Source of the DNA: Isoetes taiwanensis
Taxonomy: Eukaryota > Streptophyta > Lycopodiopsida > Isoetales > Isoetaceae
Length of the DNA: 64,000 bases
Assembly (NCBI GenBank): GCA_021234155.1
Contig: JAJEKV010000071.1
Span: forward strand, 374,001-438,000
Reading direction: 5' to 3'
Below are positions 21,590 through 31,890 of the stretch, one piece after another. Position 1 is the stretch's first letter; each line of letters starts with the position of its first letter. A model generated the notes under the pieces. That model worked only from the letters and a program-made list of their open reading frames with translations. It had not been told where the DNA came from and did no database searches. A program made the translations under genes and the position numbers.

Positions 21590-22120
21590 TTATTTAGGCC
21601 CTTAAACTTTACTTATGTTTGTTTTAGTGAGGGCTCAAGGGTGCCAAATTTTATTTTTTAATATAATAACAATGTAATTAACATTAACATTAATTAACAT
21701 AAACCATTACATCAAACTATTTTAAATTAAAATCCGCCTCAAATCCCCTTTGGTTTTGCGGCATATTCTGGTGACGAGGGCCCGAAGGGCCCAAAATTTT
21801 TTTAATATAACAATCAACACACAACTACCATTAACATTATCAACACAAACCATTGCATTTAACACATTTAAATTAAAATCCCCTTAAACCCCTTTGGTTT
21901 GGGTGCATATTCACACTAAGGTTACGAGGGCAGCTTAGAGCTCCAAAAATATATTTACAATACATGTACAAAATTAATACCATTAAGTACATTCTCTCAA
22001 ACCTTATAGTATTTTGCAAACCTTAATATACAATATACAAAAACTTGTACATGCATACCCCACAAACGAGGATCGTTATGTACGGTCCAGATCTTGGAAT
22101 AAAGGGCAGCTCTTGCATTT
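21590..22120. repeat. Fold-back family, copy 2 (arm duplicated, right arm missing)
   Basis: It shares AACACATTTAAATTAAAATC, CCCTTTGGTTTGGGTGCATA, CTTGTACATGCATACCCCAC and CGGTCCAGATCTTGGAATAA with 23531-24075. The left-arm sequence occurs twice in tandem (about 21595-21775 and 21776-21960). The right arm seen in the other copies is absent, so it is truncated near 22110. Confidence 0.75.
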
Positions 22121-22339
22121 ACTGTCGGAAAAGGAGTAATCCGCTTATGGTTGGAGCATCACTTAGAATTTTCTACTTTCTTCGGATCAAGTTTGCATTG
22201 AAGCGGATATTGCACTAAGATCAGGTTAACAGCGTTGCATTATCTATTTGTGCAATCAAGTGGTGAATCTAGGTTCGTTCTCTGTATATTTTACCGCATG
22301 ATCTGTGGGATTTTCATCTGAACTCATTTGGGTCAAATT

Positions 22340-22723
22340 TGGCGTGATGCAGGCTTTTGGTGATGAACACTGGCACGATTAATCATAAAAACCTCCGTAG
22401 CAAAGGTTCTATTGCACCAGAACTGGGACTAGGAATGACGAGGCTGCGATATGCAAAACCAGAACCGAAGTATGGAAGCCCATGCACTTTTAATGAAGCA
22501 AGGAATGGATATGAGTTCTTATGGAACAGGGGGCTCATGTAAAACTTCCTGGTCCTTCAATTCGAGAGCCAAATGTGTACTCTTTTGGCACTCCATATCA
22601 GTTGATCTTTGAAGACCTGAAACGTAAAGACCCTCATTTGTATCTTGATGCAAAATTCTGTCTTATTCTGTTATTTCTTTTTCTAATGTTAATGAGATAT
22701 GTAAGCAAGTTTGCATTGTGAAT
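22340..22723 (+). pseudogene. Unrecognised coding-like fragment
   Basis: Two overlapping frames join by a shift near 22530: one ends with KPEPKYGSPCTFNEARNGY and FLWNRG, the next continues [19 protein letters not shown] and [15 protein letters not shown]. The composition looks like real protein, and a GATGCAG acceptor precedes it at about 22346-22352, so it could be exon sequence from a host gene. I do not recognise the family. Confidence 0.3.
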
Positions 22724-22883
22724 ATATCATCCTTTACAAATGCCCTAAAAGCATACTCTTCAGCGTCATATCTTTGCCACGTAGATCATTTGCAATGCAC
22801 ACTCTCCTAATGTTTTTGTGACAAGTATTTTGGTGGATGTGTATGCAATGCAAAGTTTTTGAAGAGTTGTATATTTTGATCAG

Positions 22884-23330
22884 ATGCTGCAAGAAGGAAT
22901 GAGTCCAGATGAGATTACGTTCTCAAGCATCTTAAAAGCATGTGCCAGCATTAGGGCCATTGAAAGAGGCAGGTACATTCATGAGCATGTGATGGGATCC
23001 AAGTTTCAAGCTGCTGTTTTTGTGGGTAGCACATTGGTGGACATGTATGCAAAATTTGGGAGATTAAATGAGGCTTTGGCAGTCTTTGACAATTTGGAAA
23101 ATCGAGATGTGGTCACTTGGGGTGCAATGATTAATGGACATGCTGAATACAACGACATCCTTTCTCCCGTAGACTGTTTTGACAAAGATGTATATGTGGA
23201 TAATGCCGCATTACGAGAATATTTCTTGCCATTTTGAAAGCATTCAGCAGCACTGGGGCCATGGATAGAGCAAGGCATATTCATGAGCAAATTATCAAGA
23301 AGGGTTTCTAGTTTGATGCAGCAGTAGAAA
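22884..23330 (+). pseudogene. PLS-type pentatricopeptide repeat (PPR) fragment
   Basis: The frame from MLQEGMSPDEITFSSILKAC through GRYIHEHV, FVGSTLVDMYAKFGRLNEAL, VFDNLENRDVVTWGAMI is a typical run of about three PPR motifs (about 35 residues each) of the plant RNA-processing family. It then diverges and stops at 23235. The next frame carries a further half motif (AMDRARHIHEQI) with a stop inside. There is no start context, transit peptide or E/DYW domain, and the length is about 120 residues where full proteins exceed 450. It lies inside the LTR element, so it is a captured or decayed fragment. Confidence 0.85.
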
Positions 23331-23530
23331 ATGCCAAAACAGGTTTGCATATGCATGACAATGTGCAGTTTACAATAATTTACATAATTCTTGTATTGCA
23401 ATATTGAAATTAGAGATAATGAATATAATGAATATAATGACTACATAAAATGTACTCAATAGTTGTTTGCAATGAAAATAATTTGTTTGTCTTGATGTTA
23501 TTCTGCTTTTTATAATGCTAGATATTAGTA

Positions 23531-24075
23531 ATTAATATTTAGGCCCATAAAGTTTACCTATGTTTGCTTTAGTTAGGGCCCGAAGGGCCCAATTTTTTTT
23601 TTAACAATCAACACACAATTACTATTAACATTATTAACACAAACCATTGCATTTAACACATTTAAATTAAAATCCCCCTTAAACCCTCTTTGGTTTGGGT
23701 GCATATTCACATGGAGGTTACGTAGGACAACGAGAGCTCCAAAAATATATTTACAATACATGTATAAAATTAACACCATTAAGTACATTCGCTCAAACCT
23801 TATAGTATTTTGCAAACCTTAATATACAATATACAAAAACTTGTACATGCATACCCCACAAACGAGAATCGCTATATACGGTCCAGATCTTGGAATAAAG
23901 GGCAAATATGCCCATCCGACAGCTCTCGTTGCCCGGAGTAACCCCCCGTGTGAATATGCACCCAAACCAAAGGGGATTTAAGGGGGATTTTAATTTAAAT
24001 GTGTTAAATGCAATGATTTGTGTTAATAATGTTAATAGTAGCTGTGTGTTGATTGTTAATAGTAGTTGTGTGAAA
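23531..24075. repeat. Fold-back family, copy 3 (most complete)
   Basis: The left arm (about 23600-23740) and right arm (about 23940-24072) are inverted copies: AACACATTTAAATTAAAATC against GATTTTAATTTAAATGTGTT, and GGTTTGGGTGCATATTCACA against TGTGAATATGCACCCAAACC. The centre holds CTTGTACATGCATACCCCAC. An outer GGGCCCGAAGGGCCC block, also present in copy 2, lies at about 23577-23591. Non-coding. Confidence 0.8.
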
Positions 24076-24902
24076 TTACAAGCTTGAAACCAATCTGCAA
24101 ACAAGTGCTCTTCTTCTTCTTCTTCTCAACATATCATTGTGAACCACTTGTGCCAGTAAACCATATATGTCTTGAAGTCCTCGACAACATCAATTAAGCG
24201 CTTGTCCGTAAATAGCTCATGCTCATGATAAATAATCTTGGCTACTTATGCCTCCTCTGAACATCACCCAGATACCATTTATCTCTTTAAATCCATTAAG
24301 GTGCTTCATCAAAATTAACTATGTTCCATGGTCTGTAACATGTATGGAAAGCTTTATTTGAATTAGATAAGAAAATGCAGCTCAAAATAATTCCAAGAGG
24401 CAACGAACTCGTCTTACGATTCTGGCATACCCGTAGAGATATCTCGCCAATAAATACCTTTCATTTATAAATAATCTTCTTTATATGTGGCATCTTAATC
24501 CTACAAAAAAAATAACACTTAACATGAAATGAAGATCCTTCCATCAAGTGCCAAATGGTTTATCGTACATAAACCACCTCATATTTCCAAACTTGCCTAG
24601 CTTGATAAATATAATAAACAAAGTTAAAGATGTATGTTACATAAGCTAAGTATATTGACCATCAATGACGAATTTGGCATACACATAGTTTGGAATCAAA
24701 CTCAAGTGTTACTAACTATGTCTATGCTTATGCATAAGGATGAATCTACCATTTTTTATAGAGGGTTCTATACATTAGAATACTAAGCCCACCATGGCAA
24801 CATAGATGCTCATCGAACTCAATATATACTCACATGATACTTCATGGGTGGCCAAATACAAAAAGTGACAAGTAGAATACATAGTTAAGTCCGTCAGTCT
24901 GA
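24076..24902. other. Gene-free interior of the LTR element
   Basis: A short CTTCTT run lies at about 24110-24126. No coding sequence was recognised. Confidence 0.4.
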
Positions 24903-25925
24903 GTATCTCAAGGCTATAAAGCACATATAATCAATATAAGAGAGCCTAGAATGATCACAATCATACTACAATATAGAATCTCTCAAAAAAGCCTATTAAC
25001 ATATTGGGAATACTTATCAAATATCTTAAGCTACAAAAGTAATTTCGATAGACATTGCTCACATGCTCTTTAAATCCACGCCCATTACATAGGTTACTTT
25101 CTATTCTGCAGCGCTGACTTTTTCCAGACTTTTCCTAGACATCAGTCAAGCTATAAAAGCCTTTATCTTATATATCAAACAAAACCTCTATTCTTACACT
25201 CGAAAATTGCTGGCATGCTCTCACGCATAATCCAACTAGATTCCTTACTAACCCGAGCTAGGATACGTCGAGGAAATTTAAACTATTCAAACCATCAAGT
25301 TTTCTTCCATCACTAGCAAGAATCCCATGATGCAATATCCAACAGATGCTTACTTTCCTTGATAGATTGTGATGAAATTAACATCCTTTTAATATATCCC
25401 TCAAAAGACTCGATAAGAGAGCATAAGTATATAGACAGTAACCCCAACTTCTTGGGCATATTGTTGTAATACTTTCCTATCAAATTATATAATTCCAAAT
25501 ATGGCATTTCACCTTGCTGTAACATTTCATTCCTCCTCAGCTCAAGTAGTCCTTATACTTTTAGGTTCCCCTACTATGTCTGCCATGACTGCTCCCTACC
25601 ACCAAGGATATGGCTATTCCAATCAGCATTTGCAATGCGGATATATCCTATTATACATCCAATATAGCTCAAGTTATTTCTCAATATATCTTGACCAAAT
25701 GTTTAGGATCATTCTCTATTTACTCAATCCCTTGATCAAATCTGTGTGTTCTGAAAAGCACTTACTTTTGCCCTCCACAAATACAAGAATCTTTCAAATC
25801 CTCCAAGTCCTACTTCAGCTATAAGCTTGGATGGAAACATGCACAATAGAGTTATTGTATAGGATAATGGCATTTTCTTTTATGTCAATTCCATAACTAT
25901 CTATATAAGATTTTCACACTAGCTT
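24903..25925 (-). repeat. Element-internal repeat matching 2258-3319
   Basis: About 1 kb, nearly identical to the copy at 2258-3319. Both keep a minus-strand frame (25313-25525 here) reading EMPYLELYNLIGKYYNNMPK onward. The frame survives both point changes and a 6-base indel, which hints at past coding constraint, perhaps gag-like. It lies about 0.7-1.7 kb downstream of the primer binding site, where gag would be expected. From 25926 to 26599 nothing coding is seen. Confidence 0.65.
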
Positions 25926-26599
25926 GACAACCGGAACCATCAAATGCAATCCAGGCAAACTTAACCTCAGCTTATATCTTATTTTAGCTGCATTCTTATT
26001 ATCGTGAACTCAATTATAACCTGTCTCAAAATGACTCAGCAACAACAGGCGAGGATATATCAACACCTCATACTCAAAGATCCAGAAGCATCAACTCACT
26101 ACTAACAAACCACTTAATGTCTCTTTAATGTAGAAATAACTCACCTAATTTGATAAGGAAAGCTCATCGTCATGCATAATTATATTCTGCTTTGAGATTC
26201 TTTCGCACTTTATCCCAAAATACATTTGCCTATAGGGTGTACCACTCGATCATCTACCAACTGTATAGAAAATAAGCAAAAGTAAAAACCATACCTTCAC
26301 CTCATCCAACCTCACTGCTCATGCTCCACATGAAGACGTTTCTATCAGCGTCCATGTTTTGCACAAGATTGAACTAAGATTAGTTCCTTGATCACATGCA
26401 TCTCACCAGAGTTTTAATAGAAAATATATTTAAGGAAATCAATACTAGGATATCATGTTATTACATTTCCATACTTGACAGATCCATTGCACATCCTAGA
26501 TCATCGTCCCTACATGATTTGAAATATTATCATTAGCATCATCCAACAACCTCAGCTAAAATCTCTAATCCACCATATCAACACCAGTGATCCAACTAT

Positions 26600-26611
26600 G
26601 CTTTGATACCA
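26600..26611 (-). other. Retroelement primer binding site (initiator Met tRNA type)
   Basis: The minus strand reads TGGTATCAAAGC, one base different from TGGTATCAGAGC, the complement of the 3' end of plant initiator tRNA-Met. It starts two bases after the LTR end (TGTTACA, GT, TGGTATC), the usual spacing. This fixes the element's direction as minus. Confidence 0.85.
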
Positions 26612-26613
26612 AC

Positions 26614-26758
26614 TGTAACATTCCTAACCGACATGCCCTTAGCCAACTGGGCAAAACCGTCTAGACGTTTATGAGTAGTCGCTTCTACCCATTTATGCCG
26701 GTGTCTCGGGAACGCAACACCAAAATCTACTCGAATGGTCTCCCATGGGTCCATTACA
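26614..26758 (-). repeat. 5' LTR (145 bp)
   Basis: Minus-strand ends are TGTAATGG and TGTTACA, so TG...CA with 5-bp terminal inverted repeats (TGTAA/TTACA). It is followed on the + strand by AGAA, the second copy of the target duplication. Confidence 0.9.
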
Positions 26759-28270
26759 AGAATGGTTATAATGGTCACCTCCATGATCCTACAGCTAGCG
26801 AGGCACTACATAGTGCATTGTTCGATGGAAACCCTAATAGTATTGAAAAGTTTAGCAAGGCAAGGTTTAGGAGGCATGGACCTAATGAACATGTTGGAGC
26901 TTCAACATCTCGTGCTAAACCTCGAGATCTGCCTAGAAAGCTCCTCTTGCAACTTGATAATTGTGCTGGACAAAATAAGAACAGGTGGATGTTTTCTTTC
27001 CTATCCTACTTAACAGCTGTGGGTATTTTTGAAAGAGTCAATTTGGGGTTCCTAATGCCCGGACATACTCATAAGGATGTGGATGCATGCATTGTTTGGA
27101 AAATATAGTCATGTCTTGAGACAGCAGACAGTGACCAACTTTCTTAGGCTACTGGAAATATTTCATGGATGTACTACTCCATCTCCTATAGGATCTCTCA
27201 TAAAAGAAGTGACTGATTGGAAGGGTTTTGTGGATGGTTATGCTCTCGACATGGAAGGTCATTCTAGACCTCTTCAATTCATTTTTTGGGTGAGAGAAGG
27301 GATTCCAATCATGCAATGGAAAATGAGACCTTCAGAGGATAAACGGAGAGGAGGGGCAGAAATTTGGCACAGAGATGCGAATGGCAAGCTTATGATAACT
27401 CCAGGTCAACCAAAAGCTCTAAAACCAACTGAAAAAGTGAAGCAATTGGGATTGACTAAGGATGGCATCAATGACTACATCAAGCATTGGCAAACTAATT
27501 CGGATGAGACTAATCATGCATTGATAGATTACTGGAAGAAGGTGACTAACTTGTTGGATGAGGTAGACACATCATTAGAAGAGCTGAAAGAAGGGTGGTT
27601 CCCTAAACGTAAGTGGAAAACATTAGCAGGTGCTGATGAAGATATTGACACTATTAGTAGCATTGTTAAGGCATATGCTCCTCCTCAATCTGACAAACGC
27701 TATGTTGGCCCCAAGAAGGGTAGGCCAAAATATCTAGGCATGGATTGTTATTAACCTTCTACTGACATGGAGTGCCACCGATTTGTAGTAGTAAAACCAA
27801 CAGATCTAGAGACCTATCCAGTGTCGTTGGGATACACCATCTCGAATATTTGCAACGAAGAAGGTAATGTTAACTTCAATAAGATGCGTGTGGAATAGTG
27901 GTGTCCAGTGCATTAGTTGAGTAATGTCACTAATAAAAAAGGATATTCAGATTGTTGGACAAAGAGGTGGAGGAAAAATCCTTGTGATCCTGATCTTTGA
28001 CTAGACATTGAAACCATATTGTACTCGTGGACTCCAAAAACTATTCCAGGTAGAAATGAGAGTAACAGTAACTCAGGATGTAAGGAATAAGGCTATCATA
28101 TCATCGGGGATGCGGGAGCAAAAATGAAAAACTATGTAAATATGCTTGCTTCATTAATATGTATCAGTCACAGTTACGGAAAGTTGTGTACTACCTGAAC
28201 ATTGTGATATATGATTTTGTAATTTGAAGTTAAGGTGTGTGAATTTAAGTTAAGGTGTGTGATTTTAAGT
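26759..28270 (+). pseudogene. DUF7869-type transposase, fragment 4 of 4 (core and C-terminus)
   Basis: The frame opens inside the LTR at 26671 but the transposase part starts at 26759. It encodes LLQLDNCAGQNKNRWMFSFL, then LGFLMPGHTHKDVDA, the conserved LDN and GHTHEDVD blocks of DUF7869, likely an RNase H-like DDE core (inference). A TGCA microduplication at about 27085-27092 then shifts the frame to ALFGKYSHVLRQ. This second frame continues for over 200 codons (FWVREGIPIMQWKM, WFPKRKWKTL, YAPPQSDKRYVGPKKGRPKY) to a TAA at 27752-27754, where the other copy has GAA. Similarity continues past that stop to about 28140 and into a 3' flank (AATTTGAAGTTAAGGTGTG) shared with the other copy. Confidence 0.85.
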
Positions 28271-29489
28271 TAACGTGTGTAAATTCAATCAAGTTAGTAA
28301 AAAATTGCAGTTAAAAATGTATCCCAAAATCAAGACATAATCCCAATTTACTTGAATGATGATTAAAACCTAGGTTTATCCCAGATCAAATTGGCATTGA
28401 CATGTACGTATTTCTATACGAACATGCACTCCGAACCATAAGAAATCATATATAAGAAAACTACGCACTAGCAAATATGCATGCAGCTCTTAGACCAATT
28501 GATCTCTAGTTCGGCTTCCAGTTGGTCTCTAGTAGTCTTCAATGCATGTAAGAGTCACTTCCTTTTCTTATATAGGGAATGTGAAATTATAATTTGCGAG
28601 AAACAAATCTTACTTAATGTGCTAAAAGGTTCAGGTTTGAGGGTTAAGGTTTTGGGGCAGACAAATGGTCCTTTCTTTTATATCATGTTGCATAGGAGCT
28701 ATGGCAATTTTGAATGACATGTTTTCTCTATTCTATTCTCATTTGGGGGCTTGCCCTTGTTGTTCATGACCAGATCCTGGTTTTTGGGTTCAATCCGCAC
28801 ACTAGAACTATTGAGAGCCAATGGACAACATACAAGAAAGTGAATATAACAATAATATAGAAAGTGCACACAAAGTACGTACAATAAGGGTGCCATAGAT
28901 TCAACCCTCGCGTCCAATGGCGTTCGCCATGTGGCCGCCATTCTTTTCCAAATGTTGTCCAAAATTTTGGACGAGATTTCGCTCAACATTCTAAAATTTC
29001 ATGTGTGATTCTTCAGTCTAGCCGTTGGATGCCCACCATATGGCATTGAATCTATGGCACTCATGACTTCACGTTGCACGAATGCCCCTTCGCCTTGAAT
29101 TCCGGCGAGTCAAACAGACCTCCAGCCATTGTTGCCGGAATTCAATGCAGAAGGGCATTACATATCACATCTATGGGAAACAAAATTTTCAGAATAAAGG
29201 CATCCCATTATCTTCACCTCTCCAATATAGTTTTAAGATTTTCACTATACAAAGAGTGTACAAGGAGTTGCTTGTACGCTCTTTGTACAATTTCTTACTT
29301 AATAGATGTTAAGTGTGGAATTAGCTAATTAGTTAAATATTGTGAAATTTGGGAACAAGATCAAGCAAGGTAGAAAGCTGTACAACCAAGAAGTGTTTCA
29401 TGGACACCCTTATGGACACCCTTGAGCCATTCATTTGGTTTTCTGGAATTATACATACATTTTACATCATAAAGATGTTGTAGTACAGT
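28271..29489. other. Gene-free DNA downstream of psaO
   Basis: No gene recognised. CATAATCCCAATTTACTTGA at about 28338 recurs with one change near 46150. CTCTTTGTACA at 29278-29288 is the inverse of TACAAAGAGTGTAC at 29246-29259, a small hairpin (GTACAAGGAGTTGCTTGTAC lies between them). The psaO 3' untranslated region must start just below 29490. Confidence 0.4.
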
Positions 29490-30190
29490 CTAGAAGTATG
29501 CATCTTTTCTACCTTTGAATCCAATTTGGCCAAGGGTAAGCACAATGAAGAGACCAAGGTGCCAGGTGATGAGCCAGAGCCTGCAATTATGCAAGCAGCT
29601 ATAAAACTTGCCCAAAATAAAAGCAGCTATAAAGAAAAGGAAAAAGAAAAAAAGAAAACAGTTTTTTTTTACCAGAATGGAGACGTGAGAGCAGGGCCAC
29701 TAGGCCAATGTGCAAGCTCTGTTCCAATACTGCTGAAGAAAAGGCCTGTAAGGCTGTTTCCGTCAATTGCAGGAATGCTTGAAGGTGCAAGCCAGCCTAT
29801 TAAGCCAAATCCAATGACGGAAAGATCTTTTCTCAGCCAATCCCTTTGAAAACTGCACAATTCACACATTCAAATACACTTCTTGAATTTCAACTAGAAA
29901 GAAAATATATTACCAGGTAACACGAGACATAACAGGGGATCCAAGCTGAAGGGGATTTACAGAGCTTCTTCCAGCTCCGGCCACAAATGCTGCATGTGTT
30001 TCGGCATTGCGCTAAAGATAAGGCATCATGCATGATCTGGCGAATTAAAAAGATCGGAGTATATAAGATAGAAAGACCTACCGGAATTGAGCTGAATCTT
30101 GGAAGAAACAGAGCGTTTGGGGGAGATTGAAGAGCCTGCCAATCCGGCAACAGGGGTAGCCAGTGCTGCAGCGGCGGTCATTGTGGCCAT
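29490..30190 (-). CDS. psaO: Photosystem I subunit O (PsaO), chloroplast precursor
   Basis: The model is complement(join(29490..29580, 29673..29852, 29914..29989, 30082..30190)), 151 residues, with all three introns GT-AG and the phases agreeing. Residues 1-60 (MATMTAAAALATPVAGLAGS start, Ser/Ala/Val-rich, few acids) form a chloroplast transit peptide. The mature part begins around RVTCFQRDWLRKDL. It holds two membrane segments, about residues 73-92 (SVIGFGLIGWLAPSSIPAI) and 121-143 (WLWLITWHLGLFIVLTLGQI), and ends IGFKGRKDAYF; the family usually ends GRTEDYF. The length and the LTGLFFxSIGTELAHWP block match plant PsaO closely. PsaO is a small thylakoid membrane subunit of photosystem I on the light-harvesting complex II docking side, involved in state transitions. 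The start is the first ATG, with a second in-frame Met at residue 4. There are no stops or frameshifts, so the gene looks functional even though it sits between retroelements. Confidence 0.95.
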
Positions 30191-30194
30191 GCCT

Positions 30195-30262
30195 CTGCAG
30201 ATCGAAAACTAAAATTAGCTTGATTTTGGAGGAAGATGGAGTATTACGGTGGAGCTTCTTAC
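30195..30262 (-). other. Probable 5' untranslated region intron of psaO (68 bp)
   Basis: On the minus strand GCGAAG is followed by GTAAGAAG (donor at 30262), and GATCTGCAG ends at 30195, four bases before the ATG. The size matches the gene's other introns (61-92 bp). Inferred from the splice consensus only. Confidence 0.5.
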
Positions 30263-30500
30263 CTTCGCCTTCTTAGCTTGCAAAACTTGCTCCGCTCAAG
30301 GATGCATGAACGGATTGCCCCTCCTGACGTGGCATTTTTCTATTCGTCACTCAGTTCTACTGGATAGAGAGGTATATGTCCTGGATATGTTTACATATCC
30401 ATTTCCCAAAAATATTTACTTTGCCAATCTAGCGTTTTTGCAAATAATGTGATTCCTTATCGCTTGTTATTCCTTATCATTTGATTATACCCATTGATCT
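30263..30500 (-). promoter_or_regulatory. psaO promoter region with light-type motifs
   Basis: Upstream of psaO the minus strand carries GCCACGTCAGG (30325-30335, an ACGT-core or G-box-like site), a near-palindrome GGATATGTAAACATATCC (30383-30400) and two GATAAGG I-box motifs (30455-30461 and 30472-30478). A CATATACC TATA-like element lies at about 30372-30379. These motif types are known from light-regulated photosynthesis genes. Function here is inferred. Confidence 0.5.
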
Positions 30501-31890
30501 CTATAATATTCCCAAGTATATTCCTTCTGGTGCATTCTCCACCGTCTGCAGAATCCATGATGGGGTCAAATGACCTTTTCCACCTCAGCATATGATTCCT
30601 GAACCATTGCGTGCAAGTCAATATGTAAGTCAATATCTAAGCCAGAATACAGACGTCTCAGAGACAATAATTTGAAAGGAGAGATGTCTCACAGACAATA
30701 CTTCAAAAGAGGAGTTGAAACCCCTATGCCACTGGGCAGCGCCATCAAACCAAATGAGCAATCATACCCAGATTCTTCCAAGCAAATCGCCCAACAACTT
30801 GCATAGGCCGATATTCTTAATCTAATCACCAGAGCCGAAATGCGGAAGCACTGGATGGTCTCAGCAGAGACGGACTGTCAATAAGGCAATTTCAATCCAA
30901 TTAGATATAACAATAGGAGACTAGTGCTTTTCCCATCACGGATCCACAACACAAGGCACCATTGGACATCCAATGATCTTAGAAATTACCCAATAGTTGG
31001 ATGAATAGATACATTAAAAAAATCTCGTTTGTAGAACCGGTCCATGCTTTATCCCGTGATAATCACAAATTTCTCACATCATCAAGTACCTACTTGCCAA
31101 TAGAAATGAGTTCTCGATGAAGCCTATCTTCAAGAAATTGAAATATGAATGGTTATTTCCTATCCGATCAACTCATAATTACTCATTCATTGTGCCCAAA
31201 CGAAAACCAGAATTGGTATCAATCAGAATCGCCTTTTGTTGAAAAAGCCTAATAAATATTTCAAGCATTATGTAACCACACCCAATTATGATATAGCGAG
31301 GTCTCATTGTTTCTACAAATAACTTGTTGTAAATAACAAAATTGCCATAGAAGACAACCGCTCAATTGGAGCCGTTAATCGTGAATGCTAATATATGAAA
31401 GCTCGAGGAGGCGTAACAAACACCTCTCTCGTGAAGAAGCTCAAGGCTACCAAAACAAGAAATGTCCGGTAAAATTCAAAAGTCGCTTCATTTTCAGAAC
31501 AAAAGCCTTGCTAAAACTCAAAAGTCTCTTAAAGATGGCCGTAAACTTCGGTTCCAAACGTAAGTTTATTGCTCAAATCGGCTAGAAGCGAAGTTCTCAA
31601 GGCCCACAGATCGACCGCCTCCCAAGATGCCCGCCTGTGTGTTCTAAACCCTAACTACGTGTTCTAAACCCTAACATCCTAACATAGAAAATACAGAAGA
31701 AAATGAACATGCTCCCAGACTCAAACTCCATATTCCAGCGTAGGATTTATACGTATAGGTATACGAATACAACTCCAAAACCACACTAAATCATAGGGTA
31801 CACGATACTCCATCCACATTTTGGGAACCTTATCAACTTTTCCCATTACTGTTATTTCAATATTATTTTCCAGGTTTTACCCCGGATAAT
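30501..31890. other. Gene-free stretch
   Basis: No coding sequence recognised. AAGTCAATAT is repeated at about 30617-30638 and GACAATA-type repeats lie at about 30660-30705. The frame at 31385-31585 is basic but matches nothing I know. Confidence 0.4.

Larger units (their letters stand above)
16017..26758 (-). mobile_element. 10.7-kb LTR retroelement with 145-bp LTRs, no readable polyprotein
   Basis: The element is bounded by 145-bp direct repeats (16017-16161 and 26614-26758). They differ at about seven sites, mostly transitions (about 5%), and read TGTAATGG...TGTTACA on the minus strand. The 4-bp AGAA target duplication is at 16013-16016 and 26759-26762. The primer binding site lies two bases inside the 26.6-kb LTR, so transcription is minus-strand. 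The insertion splits a transposase gene. No gag, protease, integrase or reverse transcriptase frame is readable in 10.4 kb. A good polypurine tract is not visible next to 16162, so it is best described as a large non-autonomous or heavily decayed element with later nested insertions. Confidence 0.75.

Noticed and set aside
29526-29849. A 107-codon + strand frame over psaO
   Set aside because: It is antisense to spliced psaO exons 3 and 4 and crosses the intron between them, so it is a shadow.
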